The position numbers were made by a program, and so were the translations under genes. A stretch of 64,000 nt of DNA from Fodinibacter sp963833495 (GTDB lineage: Bacteria > Actinomycetota > Actinomycetes > Actinomycetales > Dermatophilaceae): the NCBI GenBank assembly GCA_963833495.1, contig CAWHYJ010000009.1:22757-86756 (forward strand), read 5' to 3'. A model generated the notes under the pieces. The model was not told the DNA's origin and did not search any database. It saw only the letters and a program-made list of their open reading frames with translations. Numbering within the stretch: position 1 is the stretch's first letter; each line of letters opens with the position of its first letter. Positions 29,999 to 40,351 of this stretch are shown here, one piece after another.

Positions 29999-30095
29999 AG
30001 TAGGGCCGCCGGCTCGCCTCCTCCGGGCGGCGCGCGGCGGCCGGGCCGAGCTGCCCCGGCGAGCACCATCAGCGAAGGACTGACCCCACGTGCCC

Positions 30096-30149
30096 TCGGC
30101 TACCGCCTGGTAGGTGCACTGATCGCGTCACTCACGAGGCGGTAGCCGA
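30096..30149. terminator. 13-bp-arm hairpin downstream of the alditol oxidase gene
   Basis: TCGGCTACCGCCT (30096-30108) and AGGCGGTAGCCGA (30137-30149) are perfect inverted repeats with a 28-nt loop. The rest of the 240-bp gap (30000-30238) shows no gene. It follows the last gene of the minus-strand sugar locus and probably stops that transcript. Confidence 0.55.
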
Positions 30150-30238
30150 CGTCCGGTGCCGCGCAACGTCACCCAGGCGGCCGGCCGGTGCGGTGCGGAA
30201 CCGCTCGGGATGCCGTACGACCACGTCGCGCACGGGCG

Positions 30239-31540
30239 TCACCCCGCGCCGAGGACCCGGTCGACGAAGGCGTTGCCGAAGACCCGCTGCGGGTCGACCC
30301 GGTCGCGCAGCGCGCGGAAGTCGGCGAGGCGGGGAAGGACCTCGGCGAGGGCGCCGGCATCCAGCTCGAACACCTTGCCCCAGTGCGGCCGGGCACCCAG
30401 CGGCGCCAGCGCCTCCTCGATCGTGCGCACGGCGCGACGCACGGCGACCTCGTCGCGCACCCACGTGAAGTGCAGCGCCACGGTGTCGCGCCCCTGTGCA
30501 CCACTGAGCCACAGCTCGTCGGCCGCGATGGTGCGCAGCTCGCTCACGAGCAGCAGGGCGGCGAACGACGGCGCGAGCCGGCGCACCCGCGCGAGGGCCT
30601 CGAGGGCCACCTCGCGCGGGACGAAGTACTCGCTCTGAAGCTCCTCGCCGTTGCTGGGCGTGAACTCCTCCCGGAAGTGCGGGAGCCGGTGCAGCCACGG
30701 TCCGGCGACGCCACCCTGGGCCGTCACCGCCTGCTCCGACCCGCCGGGGATCATGTGCAGCGCGCCCGTTGCGGCCTCGGTGCCGAACTCGTCGGCGGCG
30801 CGCCCCACGCCCACGCGGTGCTTGAGCCAGAGCTGGTCGGGGAGGTCCCACGACCGGGTGAAGACGCTGACGCTGTAGGCCGCCGACGTGATGTCGTCGA
30901 AGCGGTCCTCGAGCACGCGCCAGGTCAGCCCGGTGCGCACCTCCTGGCTGACGTCGTAGCCGGGCTCGGCGTCGAGCTCGAGCCGGCTCACGATGCCGAG
31001 CGCTCCCAGAGCGACCACCGACCCGTCGAAGTCGGCATCGCCGCGCTCGACGCGCCGAACGGTGCCGTCGGGGCCGACCACCTCGAGCGCCCGGACGGCC
31101 GCCGCCAGCGAGCGCACGCGGTCACCCGAGCCGTGCGTGCCGGTGGCCACGGCCCCGGCCACCGAGATGTGCGGCAGCGAGGCCATCGCCCCGAGCGCCC
31201 ACCCCTGCTCGTGCAGGGCTGTCGCCAGCTCGGCGTAGCGGGTGCCACCACCCACCGAGACGACCGCGGCGGCACCGGTGCCATCGGCATCCACGCGCAC
31301 GTCGGCCGGCAGCGCGGCGAGGTCGACGAGGGTGCCCACGGTGTCGGTGAGGTCGGAGAACGAGTGCCGCGACCCGAGCGCCCGCACTGCGCGCGACCCA
31401 GCCACCACCTCGCACAGCTCGTCGACCGAGCGCGGCCGCACGAGCCGGGCAGCGCGGTAGGAGTAGTTGCCCGCCCAGTTGGTGCCGACCGTCTCGCCGT
31501 CGTTGCTCGTGGAGCCCACCGGCCCGACCCTCGTGGTCAC
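30239..31540 (-). CDS. FAD-dependent alditol/xylitol oxidase-like protein
   Basis: A 433-residue member of the VAO/PCMH flavoprotein fold. ALGSRHSFSDLTDT contains the His that carries covalent FAD in AldO. LPHISVAGAVATGTHGSGD is the second FAD motif, and the C-terminal PHWGKVFELD and DPQRVFGNAFV are typical of sugar-alcohol oxidases. The expected reaction is alditol + O2 to aldose + H2O2. Start GTG 31540 follows GGGAGGAG. Its place after xylA and the LacI regulator suits pentitol or xylose catabolism. Confidence 0.85.
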   Translation of the reverse strand: MTTRVGPVGSTSNDGETVGTNWAGNYSYRAARLVRPRSVDELCEVVAGSRAVRALGSRHSFSDLTDTVGTLVDLAALPADVRVDADGTGAAAVVSVGGGTRYAELATALHEQGWALGAMASLPHISVAGAVATGTHGSGDRVRSLAAAVRALEVVGPDGTVRRVERGDADFDGSVVALGALGIVSRLELDAEPGYDVSQEVRTGLTWRVLEDRFDDITSAAYSVSVFTRSWDLPDQLWLKHRVGVGRAADEFGTEAATGALHMIPGGSEQAVTAQGGVAGPWLHRLPHFREEFTPSNGEELQSEYFVPREVALEALARVRRLAPSFAALLLVSELRTIAADELWLSGAQGRDTVALHFTWVRDEVAVRRAVRTIEEALAPLGARPHWGKVFELDAGALAEVLPRLADFRALRDRVDPQRVFGNAFVDRVLGAG

Positions 31541-31591
31541 GTCCGTCTCCTCCCTTCTGTCGGGTGCGGCCCGGCCGTCGGTCGACGGCGG

Positions 31592-32602
31592 TCAGGATGC
31601 CGGCACCGGCCCGGTGGAGTCGCGCACCACGAGCCGGGTCGGCAGGCACACGTGCCCCGGTGTCGGCTCGCGCCCGGCGAGCAGCTCGACGAGCATCCGC
31701 ACCGCGGTGGCGCCGATGTCGTGCAGTGGCTGGGAGACCGTGGTCAGGCTCGGGTCGCAGAGCACCGACTCGGGCACGTTGTCGAAGCCCACGACGGAGA
31801 CGTCCTGCGGCACGCGCAGGCCGAGCTCGTGGGCCACCTCGATGGTGCGGATCGCGGAGATGTCGTTGGCGGCGAAGACAGCGGTGGGGCGGTCGGGCAG
31901 CGACAGCAGCTCGCGGGCCGGGGCGCTGGCGCTCTCGGGGCGGTAGCCGCCCACCCGCACGAGCTCGGGGTCGACCGGCACGCCGGCCGCGGCCATCGCG
32001 TCGCGGAAGCCCTGCTCGCGCAGCCGCGCCGACTCCAGGTCCTCGCGGCCCCCGAGCAGCGCGATGCGACGGTGCCCCAGGGCGAGCAGGTGCTCGGTGG
32101 CGGCCACCGCGCCCGCGGCGTTGTCGGCGTCGACCGTGGGGAAGCCGGCCGGGCCGGTGTGCGGGTCGACCGCCACCACCGGGATCTCGGCCGGTGCGGA
32201 GACCACGGTGGGCGTGACGAGGATGGCGCCGTCGATCAGGGTGCCGCCGAGCCGGCTCAGTGACCGGCGCTCCCACCCCACCGACCGGCCGTGGTGCCCA
32301 CCGGAGTAGGCGAGCAGCTCGTAGCCGGTCTCGTCGATCGCGCTCGAGACCCCCTTGAGCAGCTCGGTGCTGAACGGCTCGAACTCGGCCACGAGCACGC
32401 CGATGACGTTGGTGCGGTGGCTGCGCAGGCTGCGGGCCCCGAGGCTCGCCTCGTAGCCGAGCGACTCGATCACCTCGGTGACCTTGTCCATCGTGCTCTG
32501 GGCCACGCCGTAGCGCTGGTTGACGACCTTGGACACCGTCGCCACGGACACCCCCGCCGCGCGGGCGACGTCCTCCATCCGCACGCGTCCGGCAGTCGTC
32601 AC
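31592..32602 (-). CDS. LacI family transcriptional regulator
   Basis: A 336-residue repressor. Helix-turn-helix and hinge: MEDVARAAGVSVATVSKVVN, then a core with LVAEFEPFSTELLKGV, GHRRIALLGGRE and VVGFDNVPESVLCDPSLTTV. The effector domain resembles sugar-binding proteins. GTG start at 32602. A palindrome of the LacI type (AACGTT centre) lies 44 bp upstream, and related ones lie before the transporter and before the GH32 gene. It is therefore likely to control the whole sugar locus and itself. Confidence 0.92.
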   Translation of the reverse strand: MTTAGRVRMEDVARAAGVSVATVSKVVNQRYGVAQSTMDKVTEVIESLGYEASLGARSLRSHRTNVIGVLVAEFEPFSTELLKGVSSAIDETGYELLAYSGGHHGRSVGWERRSLSRLGGTLIDGAILVTPTVVSAPAEIPVVAVDPHTGPAGFPTVDADNAAGAVAATEHLLALGHRRIALLGGREDLESARLREQGFRDAMAAAGVPVDPELVRVGGYRPESASAPARELLSLPDRPTAVFAANDISAIRTIEVAHELGLRVPQDVSVVGFDNVPESVLCDPSLTTVSQPLHDIGATAVRMLVELLAGREPTPGHVCLPTRLVVRDSTGPVPAS

Positions 32603-32615
32603 GGGGCGAGACTAC

Positions 32616-32687
32616 CGGGCGTGCGGAGGGCGGCCGGAGTGGTCCGAGAACGTTGTCGACATCGCCACCGACCCCACCGCACGCCCG
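32616..32687. terminator. Inverted repeat enclosing the LacI operator, downstream of xylA
   Basis: CGGGCGTGCGG (32616-32626) and CCGCACGCCCG (32677-32687) are perfect 11-bp arms. The loop holds the operator-like site at 32646-32657. It sits between the xylA stop and the lacI start, so it may attenuate read-through from the upstream operon. Confidence 0.45.
32646..32657. promoter_or_regulatory. LacI-type operator candidate (lacI auto-regulation)
   Basis: GAGAACGTTGTC is a 12-bp palindrome with one mismatched pair. Its AACGTT centre and GTTGTC half match the site before the GH32 gene (TGACAACGTTGTCA). Confidence 0.55.
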
Positions 32688-32703
32688 CCGCCGGAGGCCA
32701 CGC

Positions 32704-33882
32704 TCAGCCGACGAGGTGCTCGAGGGCGAGCTGGTTCAGGCGCACGAAGCCGTAGTCGCGCTCCGCGGCCTTCTCGGGGTCGAACCCGTCGTCACCCGCG
32801 AGGAAGTCGGCGAGCGACTCACCGGCATCCAGCGTGGGCTGGGCGAGGGTGGTGACGCCGGAGTACTCCAGCGCCTCGGTCACCCGCGGGTCGGCGCGGA
32901 AGGCTCGCGCCTTGTCGGCCAGCAGCAGGTAGGTGCTCATGCACGCCTTCGCCGACTCCCAGACGCCCTCCATGTGCTCGGTGCGCGAGGGCTTGTAGTC
33001 GAAGTGCCGTGGGCCCTCGTAGCGCGGGGCGCCGGGGTTGCCGGCGAAGCCGTTCTCGAGCAGGTCGACGGTGAAGAACGCCGACAGCAGGTCACCGTGA
33101 CCGAAGACGAGGTCCTGGTCGTACTTCAGCCCGCGCTGGCCGTTGAGGTCGATGTGGAACAGCTTGCCGGCCCACAGCGCCTGGGCCAGCTGGTGGGTGT
33201 AGTTGAGGTTGGCCATCTGCTCGTGCCCGGTCTCGGGGTTCACGCCGACGATGTCGCCGTGCTCGAGCTCGGCGATGAACCCCAGCGCGTGGCCCAGGGT
33301 GGGCAGGAAGATGTCACCGCGCGGCTCGTTCGGCTTGGGCTCCAGGGCGATGCGCAGGTCGTAGCCCTTGTCCTTGATGTAGCCGGCGACGGTGTCGAGG
33401 CCCTCCTTGTAGCGCTCGAAGGCGGAGAAGAGGTCCTTGCTGCCGTCGTACTCCGAGCCCTCACGGCCGCCCCACATGACGAAGGTCGAGGCGCCCACCT
33501 CGGCGGCGACGTCGACGGCGGCCAACACCTTGCGCAGCCCGAAGCGGCGCACCGACCGGTCGTTCGAGGTCAGCCCGCCGTCCTTGAACACCGGGTGCGA
33601 GAAGGTGTTGGTGGTGACCATCTCGATCACCAGGCCGGCGCTGTCGCAGGCCTCGCGCAGCCGGCCGAGGCGCTGGGTGCGGGTGGCCTCGTCAGCGTCG
33701 AACGGGTAGACGTCGTTGTCGTGGAAGGTGATTCCCCACGCCCCCAGGTCCGCCAGCCGGTCCGCGTACTCCCAGGGGTCGAGCGCCGGCCGTGACGGCC
33801 CGCCGAACGGGTCGGTGCCCGTCCACCCCACCGTCCACAGGCCGAACGAGAACTTGTCCTGGGCTGTCGGCTGTCGCGTCAT
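32704..33882 (-). CDS. xylA: Xylose isomerase
   Basis: Converts D-xylose to D-xylulose (and glucose to fructose) with two divalent metals. It has 392 residues, the class I actinobacterial length. Active-site motifs: FGLWTVGWTG, HDNDVYPFD (catalytic His), ALEPKPNEPRGDIF (metal Glu/Lys), NPETGHEQMA, and FHIDLNGQRGLKYDQDLVFG (metal Asp and Lys). The ATG at 33882 after GGAGGAACC is chosen over longer in-frame options that overlap the GH3 stop. No xylulokinase gene is in the window. Confidence 0.96.
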   Translation of the reverse strand: MTRQPTAQDKFSFGLWTVGWTGTDPFGGPSRPALDPWEYADRLADLGAWGITFHDNDVYPFDADEATRTQRLGRLREACDSAGLVIEMVTTNTFSHPVFKDGGLTSNDRSVRRFGLRKVLAAVDVAAEVGASTFVMWGGREGSEYDGSKDLFSAFERYKEGLDTVAGYIKDKGYDLRIALEPKPNEPRGDIFLPTLGHALGFIAELEHGDIVGVNPETGHEQMANLNYTHQLAQALWAGKLFHIDLNGQRGLKYDQDLVFGHGDLLSAFFTVDLLENGFAGNPGAPRYEGPRHFDYKPSRTEHMEGVWESAKACMSTYLLLADKARAFRADPRVTEALEYSGVTTLAQPTLDAGESLADFLAGDDGFDPEKAAERDYGFVRLNQLALEHLVG

Positions 33883-33937
33883 GGTTCCTCCGTGTGTCGT
33901 TCGTGGTTGGTCGTCGGTCATGGCTGGCTCGTGTGAC

Positions 33938-36332
33938 TCATCGTGCCCCGATTCGGGCAATCGTCCACCGCTCGTCGCGTGGTGTCACGACGTGCACGTC
34001 ACCGGTCAGCCTCACCGACGTGGCCCCGGCCCGGTCGTCGACGCAGGCACCGGCCCACACCTGCAGCTCGCCGGGCTCGACCACGCGCCGGCCGGAGCGG
34101 TCGGTGAAGGCCAGCCGCGCGGGCGGCACCGTGAAGGTGACCTCGGCCGACGCACCCGCCTCGAGGTGCACCCGGTGGAAGCCGAGCAGCTGGGCCACCG
34201 GGCGGGTGAGCGAGCCGACGACGTCGCGGCCGTAGAGCTGCACGACGTCGGCGCCGGCCCGGGCGCCGGTGTTGGTCACCCGCACCCGGGCGACCACCGG
34301 CTCGCACGTCGTGGTGGCGTGCACCTCGAGCAGCTCGCGCCGGAACGAGGTGTAGGACAGGCCGTGCCCGAACGGCAGGGCCGGCGCGGTCGCCAGGTTG
34401 GTGACGTCGCCGTCGCCCCCCAGCGCCGGGTGCAGGTAGGTGTAGGGCTGCGCGCCGACCGACCGCGGCAGGCTCACCGGCAGCCGCCCCGACGGGTTGA
34501 CCCGCCCGGACAGCACGCCGGCCACCGCGGCACCGCCCTCCTCGCCGGGGAAGAACGCCTGCACGACGGCGGCACAGCGGTCGAGCGCCCAGCCGACGGC
34601 GTACGGCCGGCCGGTGAGCAGCACGAGCACCACCGGGGTGCCCGTGTCGAGCACGGCCTCGACCAGCCGGCGCTGCACGCCGGGCAGCTCGAGGTCGTCG
34701 CGGTCGCAGCCCTCCCCGACGGTGCCGCGCCCGAAGAGCCCGGACTGGTCGCCGACGACGACCACGGCGACCTCCGCAGCGGGCGGCGGCCGCCACGGCA
34801 TCCGGGATGCCGGTGACGTCGCCGTCGTCGACGCCGCACCCGAGCGCCACGCTGAGCCGCGGCGCTCGGCCACTCACCGGCGAGCGCCTCGCGCACGGTC
34901 GGCACGTCGATGCCGACCGCGGTGCCCGGGTGCTGCGGGATGACGTGGTTGACGAAGGAGTAGCAGCCGAACAGCGCCTCGATGCGGTCGGCGTTCGGGC
35001 CGATGACGGCCACCGTGGCGGGCCGCTCGAGCGGGAGGATGCCGTCGTTGGCCAGGAGCACCACCGACTCCTCCGCCAGCCGGGCCGCGACCTCGCGGTG
35101 CTGCGGCCCGTCGAGCTCGACGTGCTGCCGGCGGCGCCTCCTCGAACGTGGCGTCGAGCAGCCCGAGCTCCTCCTTCTGGGCCAGCGCGCGCAGCACCGC
35201 GCGGTCGACCAGCGCCTCGTCGACCCGGCCGTCGCGCACGGCGGCGGCGAGCGGCGCGAGGTAGGCGTCGCCGGTGGGCAGCTCGATGTCGACGCCGGCG
35301 GCGAGCGCCAGGGCGGCCGCCTCGCCGAGGTCGGCCGCGACGTGGTGCAGCAGGTGCAGGAAGGCCACCCCGAAGTAGTCGGCGACGACCGTGCCGTCGA
35401 AGCCCCAGCGCTCGCGCAGCACCCCGGTGAGCAGGTCGGGGTCGGCGGCGACGGGCAGCCCGTCGATCTCGGCGTAGGAGTGCATGACCGACCGCGCCCC
35501 GCCGTCGAGCACCGCCATCTCGAACGGCACGAGCAGCACGTCGGCGAGCTCGCGCGGGCCGGCGTGCACCGGCGCGAAGTTGCGCCCGGCCTGCGACGCC
35601 GAGTAGCCGACGAAGTGCTTGAGCGTGGCGTGCACACCGGTCGACTGCAGCCCGCGCACGTAGGACGCGCCGACGGTGCCGACGAGGTAGGGGTCCTCGG
35701 CGATGCACTCGTCGACGCGGCCCCAGCGCGGGTCGCGCACGACGTCGAGCACCGGCGCCAGGCCCTGGTGGATGCCGAGCGTGCGCATCGAGGCCGCCGA
35801 TCAGCGGCGCCCATCTCCTCGACCAGCTCGGGGTCGAAGGCCGCCCCCCAGGCCAGCGGGGTCGGGAAGGTGGCGGCGGTCCAGGCGGCCAGGCCGGTGA
35901 GGCACTCCTCGTGCACCAGGGCGGGGATGCCGAGCCGGGTGTCGGTGACCAGCCGGCGCTGCCACGTCCCACAGCCACCGGGCCCGCTCGACCGGGTCGA
36001 CCGGGCGCGTGCCGTACGGCCGGGTCAGGTGCCCCAGCCCGTGCCGGCTGGCCTCGTCGAGACCGGCGGCCTCGGCGAACTCGCCCTGCAGCGGGGCGAC
36101 CGCCTCGCCGTCACCCTTGTCCCAGTAGCCGACGAGCTGGGCGAGCTTCTCTTCCAACGTCATCCGGTGGAGCAGGTCGACCACGCGTGGCGTGGCGTCG
36201 GAGCCGTCCGGTGCGTCGGCAGCGGTCGCAGTGGCGGGCTGGGTCGTGGTCGGGCTGGGTCGTGGTCACGGTCCGGTCCTTGGGGGGTTCGGTGGTCGAG
36301 GGTGCGGTGGTCGCCTGGGCACGGGTGCTCAT
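33938..36332 (-). CDS. Glycoside hydrolase family 3 protein, beta-xylosidase/beta-glucosidase type (frameshifted as read)
   Basis: Retaining exo-glycosidase. The N-terminal barrel has LVGYWDKG, GLAPVLDVVRDPRWGRVDE, LKHFVGYSASQAGRN and the nucleophile Asp in GTVVADYFGVAFL. The second domain has ESVVLLANDGILPLER and VLLTGRPYAVGWALDRCAAV. A fibronectin III-like C-terminal domain starts around VTNTGARAGADVVQLYGRD. No signal peptide is evident, so it acts on imported oligosaccharides. About six frame slips lie at 34.78, 34.87, 35.14, 35.80, 35.97 and 36.2 kb. Its ATG overlaps the permease stop as ATGA. With xylA next, a xylosidase role is the best guess. Confidence 0.85.
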
Positions 36333-37221
36333 CCCTTCACCGCACCCTGCAGGCCGTTGACGATCCGCCGCTGCATCGCGAGGAAGAAGACCAGGGCCGG
36401 GATCATCGCCAGGGTGGTGAAGGCGAAGACCCCCGCGGTGTCGGAGGAGTACTGCGAGGAGAAGTCGGCGACCCCGAGGGGCAGCGTCTTCATGTCACCC
36501 TGCAGCAGGAGCAGGGGCAGCAGGTAGGCGTTCCACGAGGCGACGAAGGCGAGCACCCCGACGGTCACCACCCCGGGGCCGGAGAGCGGCACGATGACCC
36601 GCCAGAAGACCTGGATGCGCGAGGCGCCGTCGATGAACGCGGCCTCCTCGAGCTCGTTGGGGATCGCCATGAGGAACGGCCGCAGGATGATGATCGTCAC
36701 CGGCAGCGCGAAGGCGGCCTGCGGCAGCGCGACCCCCCACCACGTGTTCCCGAGGTGCAGCTGGCGGGTGATGATGATGAACAGCGGGATGATCGCGACC
36801 GTCGCCGGGAACAGCAGGCCCAGCACGAACACCATGTAGAGCGGCTCGCGCCAGCGGAACCGGTAGCGCGCCAGCGGGTAGGCCGCCATCAGCCCGAACA
36901 CGACCGCGACCACGGTGGTCACCAGCGCGATCACCGTCGAGTTCAGGGCGTAGCGCCAGAAGCTCGCGCTGGTGAGCACCCGCTGGTAGTTCTCGAGCAC
37001 CCACGGGTTCGGGCAGCCCGGCCGGCGACTCGGCCAGCTGGGCGTTGGTGCGGAAGCCCGCCGAGCACGGCGTACAGCACCGGCCCGAGGGTGACCGCGA
37101 CGACGATCAGGGCGACGAACCAGACCAGCGGCGAGCCGCCGCGATCGGGGCCCGAGGCCCGGGGCTTGCGGAGCACCGCGGGAGCCGAGGCGGTGGGCGG
37201 GGTGACCACGGGCACGCTCAT
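36329..37221 (-). CDS. Carbohydrate ABC transporter permease, MalG type (frameshifted as read)
   Basis: Inner-membrane permease of a sugar importer. It starts MSVPVVTPPTASAPAVLRKP after AAGGAGG. The conserved EAA loop is NELEEAAFIDGASRIQVFWRV, and the C-terminus RRIVNGLQGAVKG is typical of MalG. Helices are evident at WFVALIVVAVTLGPVLYAVL and STVIALVTTVVAVVFGLMAA. The frame slips once or twice between 37.00 and 37.10 kb, in the region just after the first helix. No ATP-binding subunit is encoded nearby, as usual for systems sharing MsiK. Confidence 0.88.
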
Positions 37222-38241
37222 CGGACCCTCCTTGACCCGGCATCCGCCTGCGCGACGTCGCGGCGCAGGACGAAGAACTGGTAGAGCACGGCCAGCACGA
37301 GCGCCACCGCGAAGAGGATGACGGATGCCGCGGTGGCGATGCCGTAGTTGTAGCGCTTGGTGCCCTCGGTGATGAGGAACGTGGCCATCGTCGTTGGTCG
37401 AGTTGGCCGGTCCGCCACCGGTGAGGATCCACACCATGTCGAAGAGCTGGATCGCGCCGATCATCGACAGGAACCCCCAGGTGCGGATGGTGGGGCCGAG
37501 CAGCGGCACGGTGACCCAACGCTGCACCTGCCACCACGACGCCCCGTCGATCTGGGCCGCCTCCATCAGCTCGTCGGGCACGCCCTGCAGGCCGGCGAGG
37601 AACAGCAGCACCGCCAGGCCGAGGTACTTCCAGGTGAGCACGACGAAGACCGTGTAGAGGGCGACCTCGGGGGTGCCGAGCCAGCCCTGCTCGGGGCCGG
37701 AGATGCCGACCGCACCGAGCACGGTGTCGACGACGCCGTACTCGGGCTGCAGCAGCTGCAGCCACACGACGCCGGCGATCACCTCGGACAGCACGTAGGG
37801 CACGAAGATGATGGTGCGCAGCACGCCCTGCCCGCGCATCCGGCGGTTGAGCAGCAGCGCGATCGCCAGCCCGACGGGCAGCTGCATGAGGATCGACAGC
37901 ACGACGATGGTCATGTTGTGCCGGAAGGCGTCGGTGAAGACCTCGTTGGTCAGCACCGACACGTAGTTCTGCAGGCCGACGAAGTCGACCAGTGGGCCGA
38001 AGCCCTTCCAGCGGTAGAGCGAGAACTGCACCGCCCGCACGATCGGCCAGACGACGAAGACCGAGAACAGCAGCAGCGCCGGCCCGACGAAGAACGCGAT
38101 CTCGGCCGCCATCCGCAGCGAGGCGCGGCGCCCGCCGGGGCGGCCCCGACGCCCCGTCGGCCGTGCGGGTGCACGACCGACGGCGGCGTCGGGGACGGGG
38201 GCCACACCGCCGGCGACGGCGGTTCCGGTCTTCGAGCTCAC
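37218..38241 (-). CDS. Carbohydrate ABC transporter permease, MalF type (frameshifted as read)
   Basis: Partner permease with a basic, Pro-rich N-terminus, then helices (EIAFFVGPALLLFSVFVVWP). EAA loop: PDELMEAAQIDGASWWQVQRW. The frame slips near 37.395 kb, where WILTGGGPANSTND is followed one frame over by MATFLITEGTKRYNYGIATA, the normal continuation. The GTG start overlaps the binding-protein stop (GTGA) and the stop overlaps the second permease (ATGA), so the three genes are tightly coupled. Confidence 0.9.
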
Positions 38242-39550
38242 TTCTCGGCGTCCGCCGCCTGCTGCGTCTTCTTCACGATGTCCTGCGGGCTGGCCTTGCC
38301 CGCGAACATCAGCGCGATCTCGTCGTTCATCGCGCCGCCGACGGACTGGCCGAAGGCGGTGTCGAAGTAGAGCTGCACGTACGGTGCCTCGTCGCGGACC
38401 TTGAGCAGGCCACCGAGGGCCGGGTCCTTGACCGAGTCGCCCGCGGCGGGGTTGGTCGGCAGGCCCATGTCGCGCTCGGCGAAGCCCTGCTGGACCTTGT
38501 CGGAGAGCAGGTACTTGACGAAGTCGACCGCGGCGTCGAGGTGCGTCCTTCGAGACGGCCCAGGCGTCACCGCCACCGAGGGCTGCGCTCTGGTCGCCCT
38601 GCCCGCCGGGGACGGTCGGGAACGGGAACCAGCCGGTGTTCTCGCCCAGGCCCTTCTTGTCGGCGGTCAGGCCCTGCATGACGCCGGGCTCCCAGTGGCC
38701 CTGCATCTCCATCGCGACCTTGCCGGTGGCGAGCAGGCCGGAGGCGCTCGTCGGGCCGGTCTGCGCGGGGGTGGACAGGAAGCCCTTGTTGAACGGCGTG
38801 CTGCGCGAGGATCTTCTGCACGTCCTCGCCGGCCTTGATGAAGCACTGGTCGGAGAAGTCCAGGCTCTTCACGGCATCCTGCAGCACCTGCTTGGGGCAC
38901 TCGCGCAGCGCGGTGTAGTACCAGTAGTGCGCGGCCGGCCACTTGTCGCCCGCACCCACCGACACGGGGTCGATGCCCGCGGCCTTGAGCTTGTCGACGG
39001 CGGCGAAGAGCTCGTCCATGGTGGTCGGGGCGGCCGTGATGCCGGCCTTCTCGAAGAGCGACTTGTTGTACCAGAAGCCGACGACGCCCACCGAGAACGG
39101 CAGCGCGTAGGTCTTGCCGTCGACCTGCCAGCCGGCCACCGAGCCGCCGATGGTGTCGATGACGTCCTTGGCCGGCTCGGAGATGTCCTTGGTCAGGTTG
39201 GCCTCGACGTGGTCGGCCAGCTCGCCGCCGCCGCGCTCCATGTAGACGTCGGGGGCGTCGCCGCTCTGGAAGGCCGCGTCGAGCTTGGTGAGCATGTCCT
39301 CGTGCTGCATCGCGTTGACCTGCACCTTGACGCCCGGGTGCGCGGCCTCGAAGTCCTTGGCGACCGTGTCGTAGTAGGCCTTGCCGGGGTCGGTGTTGGA
39401 GTTGTGCCACCACGTGATGGTCACCGGGCCGCTGGACCCGCCGGACTTGCTGGTGCTGTCGCTGCTGGTCTCGCTGCCCGTTCCGCAGGCGGCCAGGACG
39501 GCCATCGCCGCGCCGACCGCGACGGCCCGTACCACCGTTGTCGTTCTCAT
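38238..39550 (-). CDS. Sugar-binding lipoprotein of the ABC importer (frameshifted as read)
   Basis: Extracellular solute-binding protein, family 1. The signal peptide ends in a lipobox, AVGAAMAVLAAC, with Cys as the lipid-modified residue. Mature domain: TITWWHNSNTDPGKAYYDTV, DAPDVYMERGGGELADHV, DGKTYALPFSVGVVGFWYNK. Two slips are at about 38.80 kb (before ATGKVAMEMQGHWEPG) and 38.55 kb (before AVDFVKYLLSDKVQQ). A palindromic operator lies upstream at 39629-39644. The preferred sugar is unknown; the neighbours suggest xylo-oligosaccharides or a beta-glycoside. Confidence 0.9.
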
Positions 39551-39628
39551 CTGGTTGCGCTCCTCGCCGTTGAGAGAGTGGGGATGTGCGGACACGCTGG
39601 CATCGGACGCCGGTCGTGTCAATCGTTT

Positions 39629-39644
39629 TCGATAACGTTATCGA
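39629..39644. promoter_or_regulatory. LacI-type operator, perfect palindrome
   Basis: TCGATAACGTTATCGA is a 16-bp perfect palindrome with the AACGTT centre expected of LacI-family sites. It lies 79 bp before the sugar-binding lipoprotein (minus strand) and 43 bp before the deacetylase (plus strand), so it could control both. Confidence 0.75.
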
Positions 39645-39686
39645 CACGCGGACGGATTCGCGACCGCAGCAGCACAGGAGGATGCC

Positions 39687-40329
39687 GTGGCACCGACGCC
39701 CGACCCGGTCGTGACGGCATCAGGCCGTGGGCGGGTGGCCGCCCTCACCCTCGACGACGGGCCCAACGGCGAGGCCACGCTGGCCCTGCTGGACCTGTTC
39801 GCCGCCCACGGGGTGCGGGCGACCTTCTGCGTGGTCGGGGCCCAGGTGCGGGCCGCCGGAGGTGCCGACGTGCTGCGCCGCACGGTGGCCGAGGGTCACC
39901 ACCTGGCCGCGCACGGCATGACCTTCGCCGACCAGGGCCCGTGGCACCCCGACCGCGTACGCGCCGACATCCGGGCCACCGTGGCCGTCATCCGCGACGC
40001 GATCGGCGACCCGACGGCGACTCGTGCCGTGGTTCCGGGCGCCCAACGGGTCCTGGGGTCGTTCGCCGGCGGTCGCGGTCGAGCTCGGCCTCCAGCCGCT
40101 CGGGGTCACGGGCACCATCGACGACTGGCGGACGCAGGACGTCGCCACGCTCGAGGCCAACCTGCGGGCCGCCATCCGCCCCGGCGGTCTCGTGCTGGCC
40201 CACGACGGCGGGGGCGACCGGTGGGGCACCGTGCAGGCGCTGAGCACCGTGCTGCCGCAGTGGCTGGATGCCGGGTGGCAGTTCACCCGCCCGGCGCACC
40301 CCGACCTCGACGCCGCCGGCGACCCGTAG
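39687..40329 (+). CDS. Polysaccharide deacetylase (NodB homology, frameshifted as read)
   Basis: Metal-dependent de-N-acetylase of carbohydrate esterase family 4. Motif 1 is AALTLDDGPNG (TxDD catalytic Asp pair), motif 2 HHLAAHGM (metal His), motif 3 FRAPNGSWG and motif 5 VLAHDGGGD. GTG 39687 follows AGGAGG with a 5-base gap. The frame slips at about 40.02 kb, and removing one base gives a 213-residue protein, close to the minimal NodB domain. There is no signal peptide. It is divergent from the sugar operon. Confidence 0.82.
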
Positions 40330-40351
40330 GTCGCCGGCGGCGTCGAGCGGG

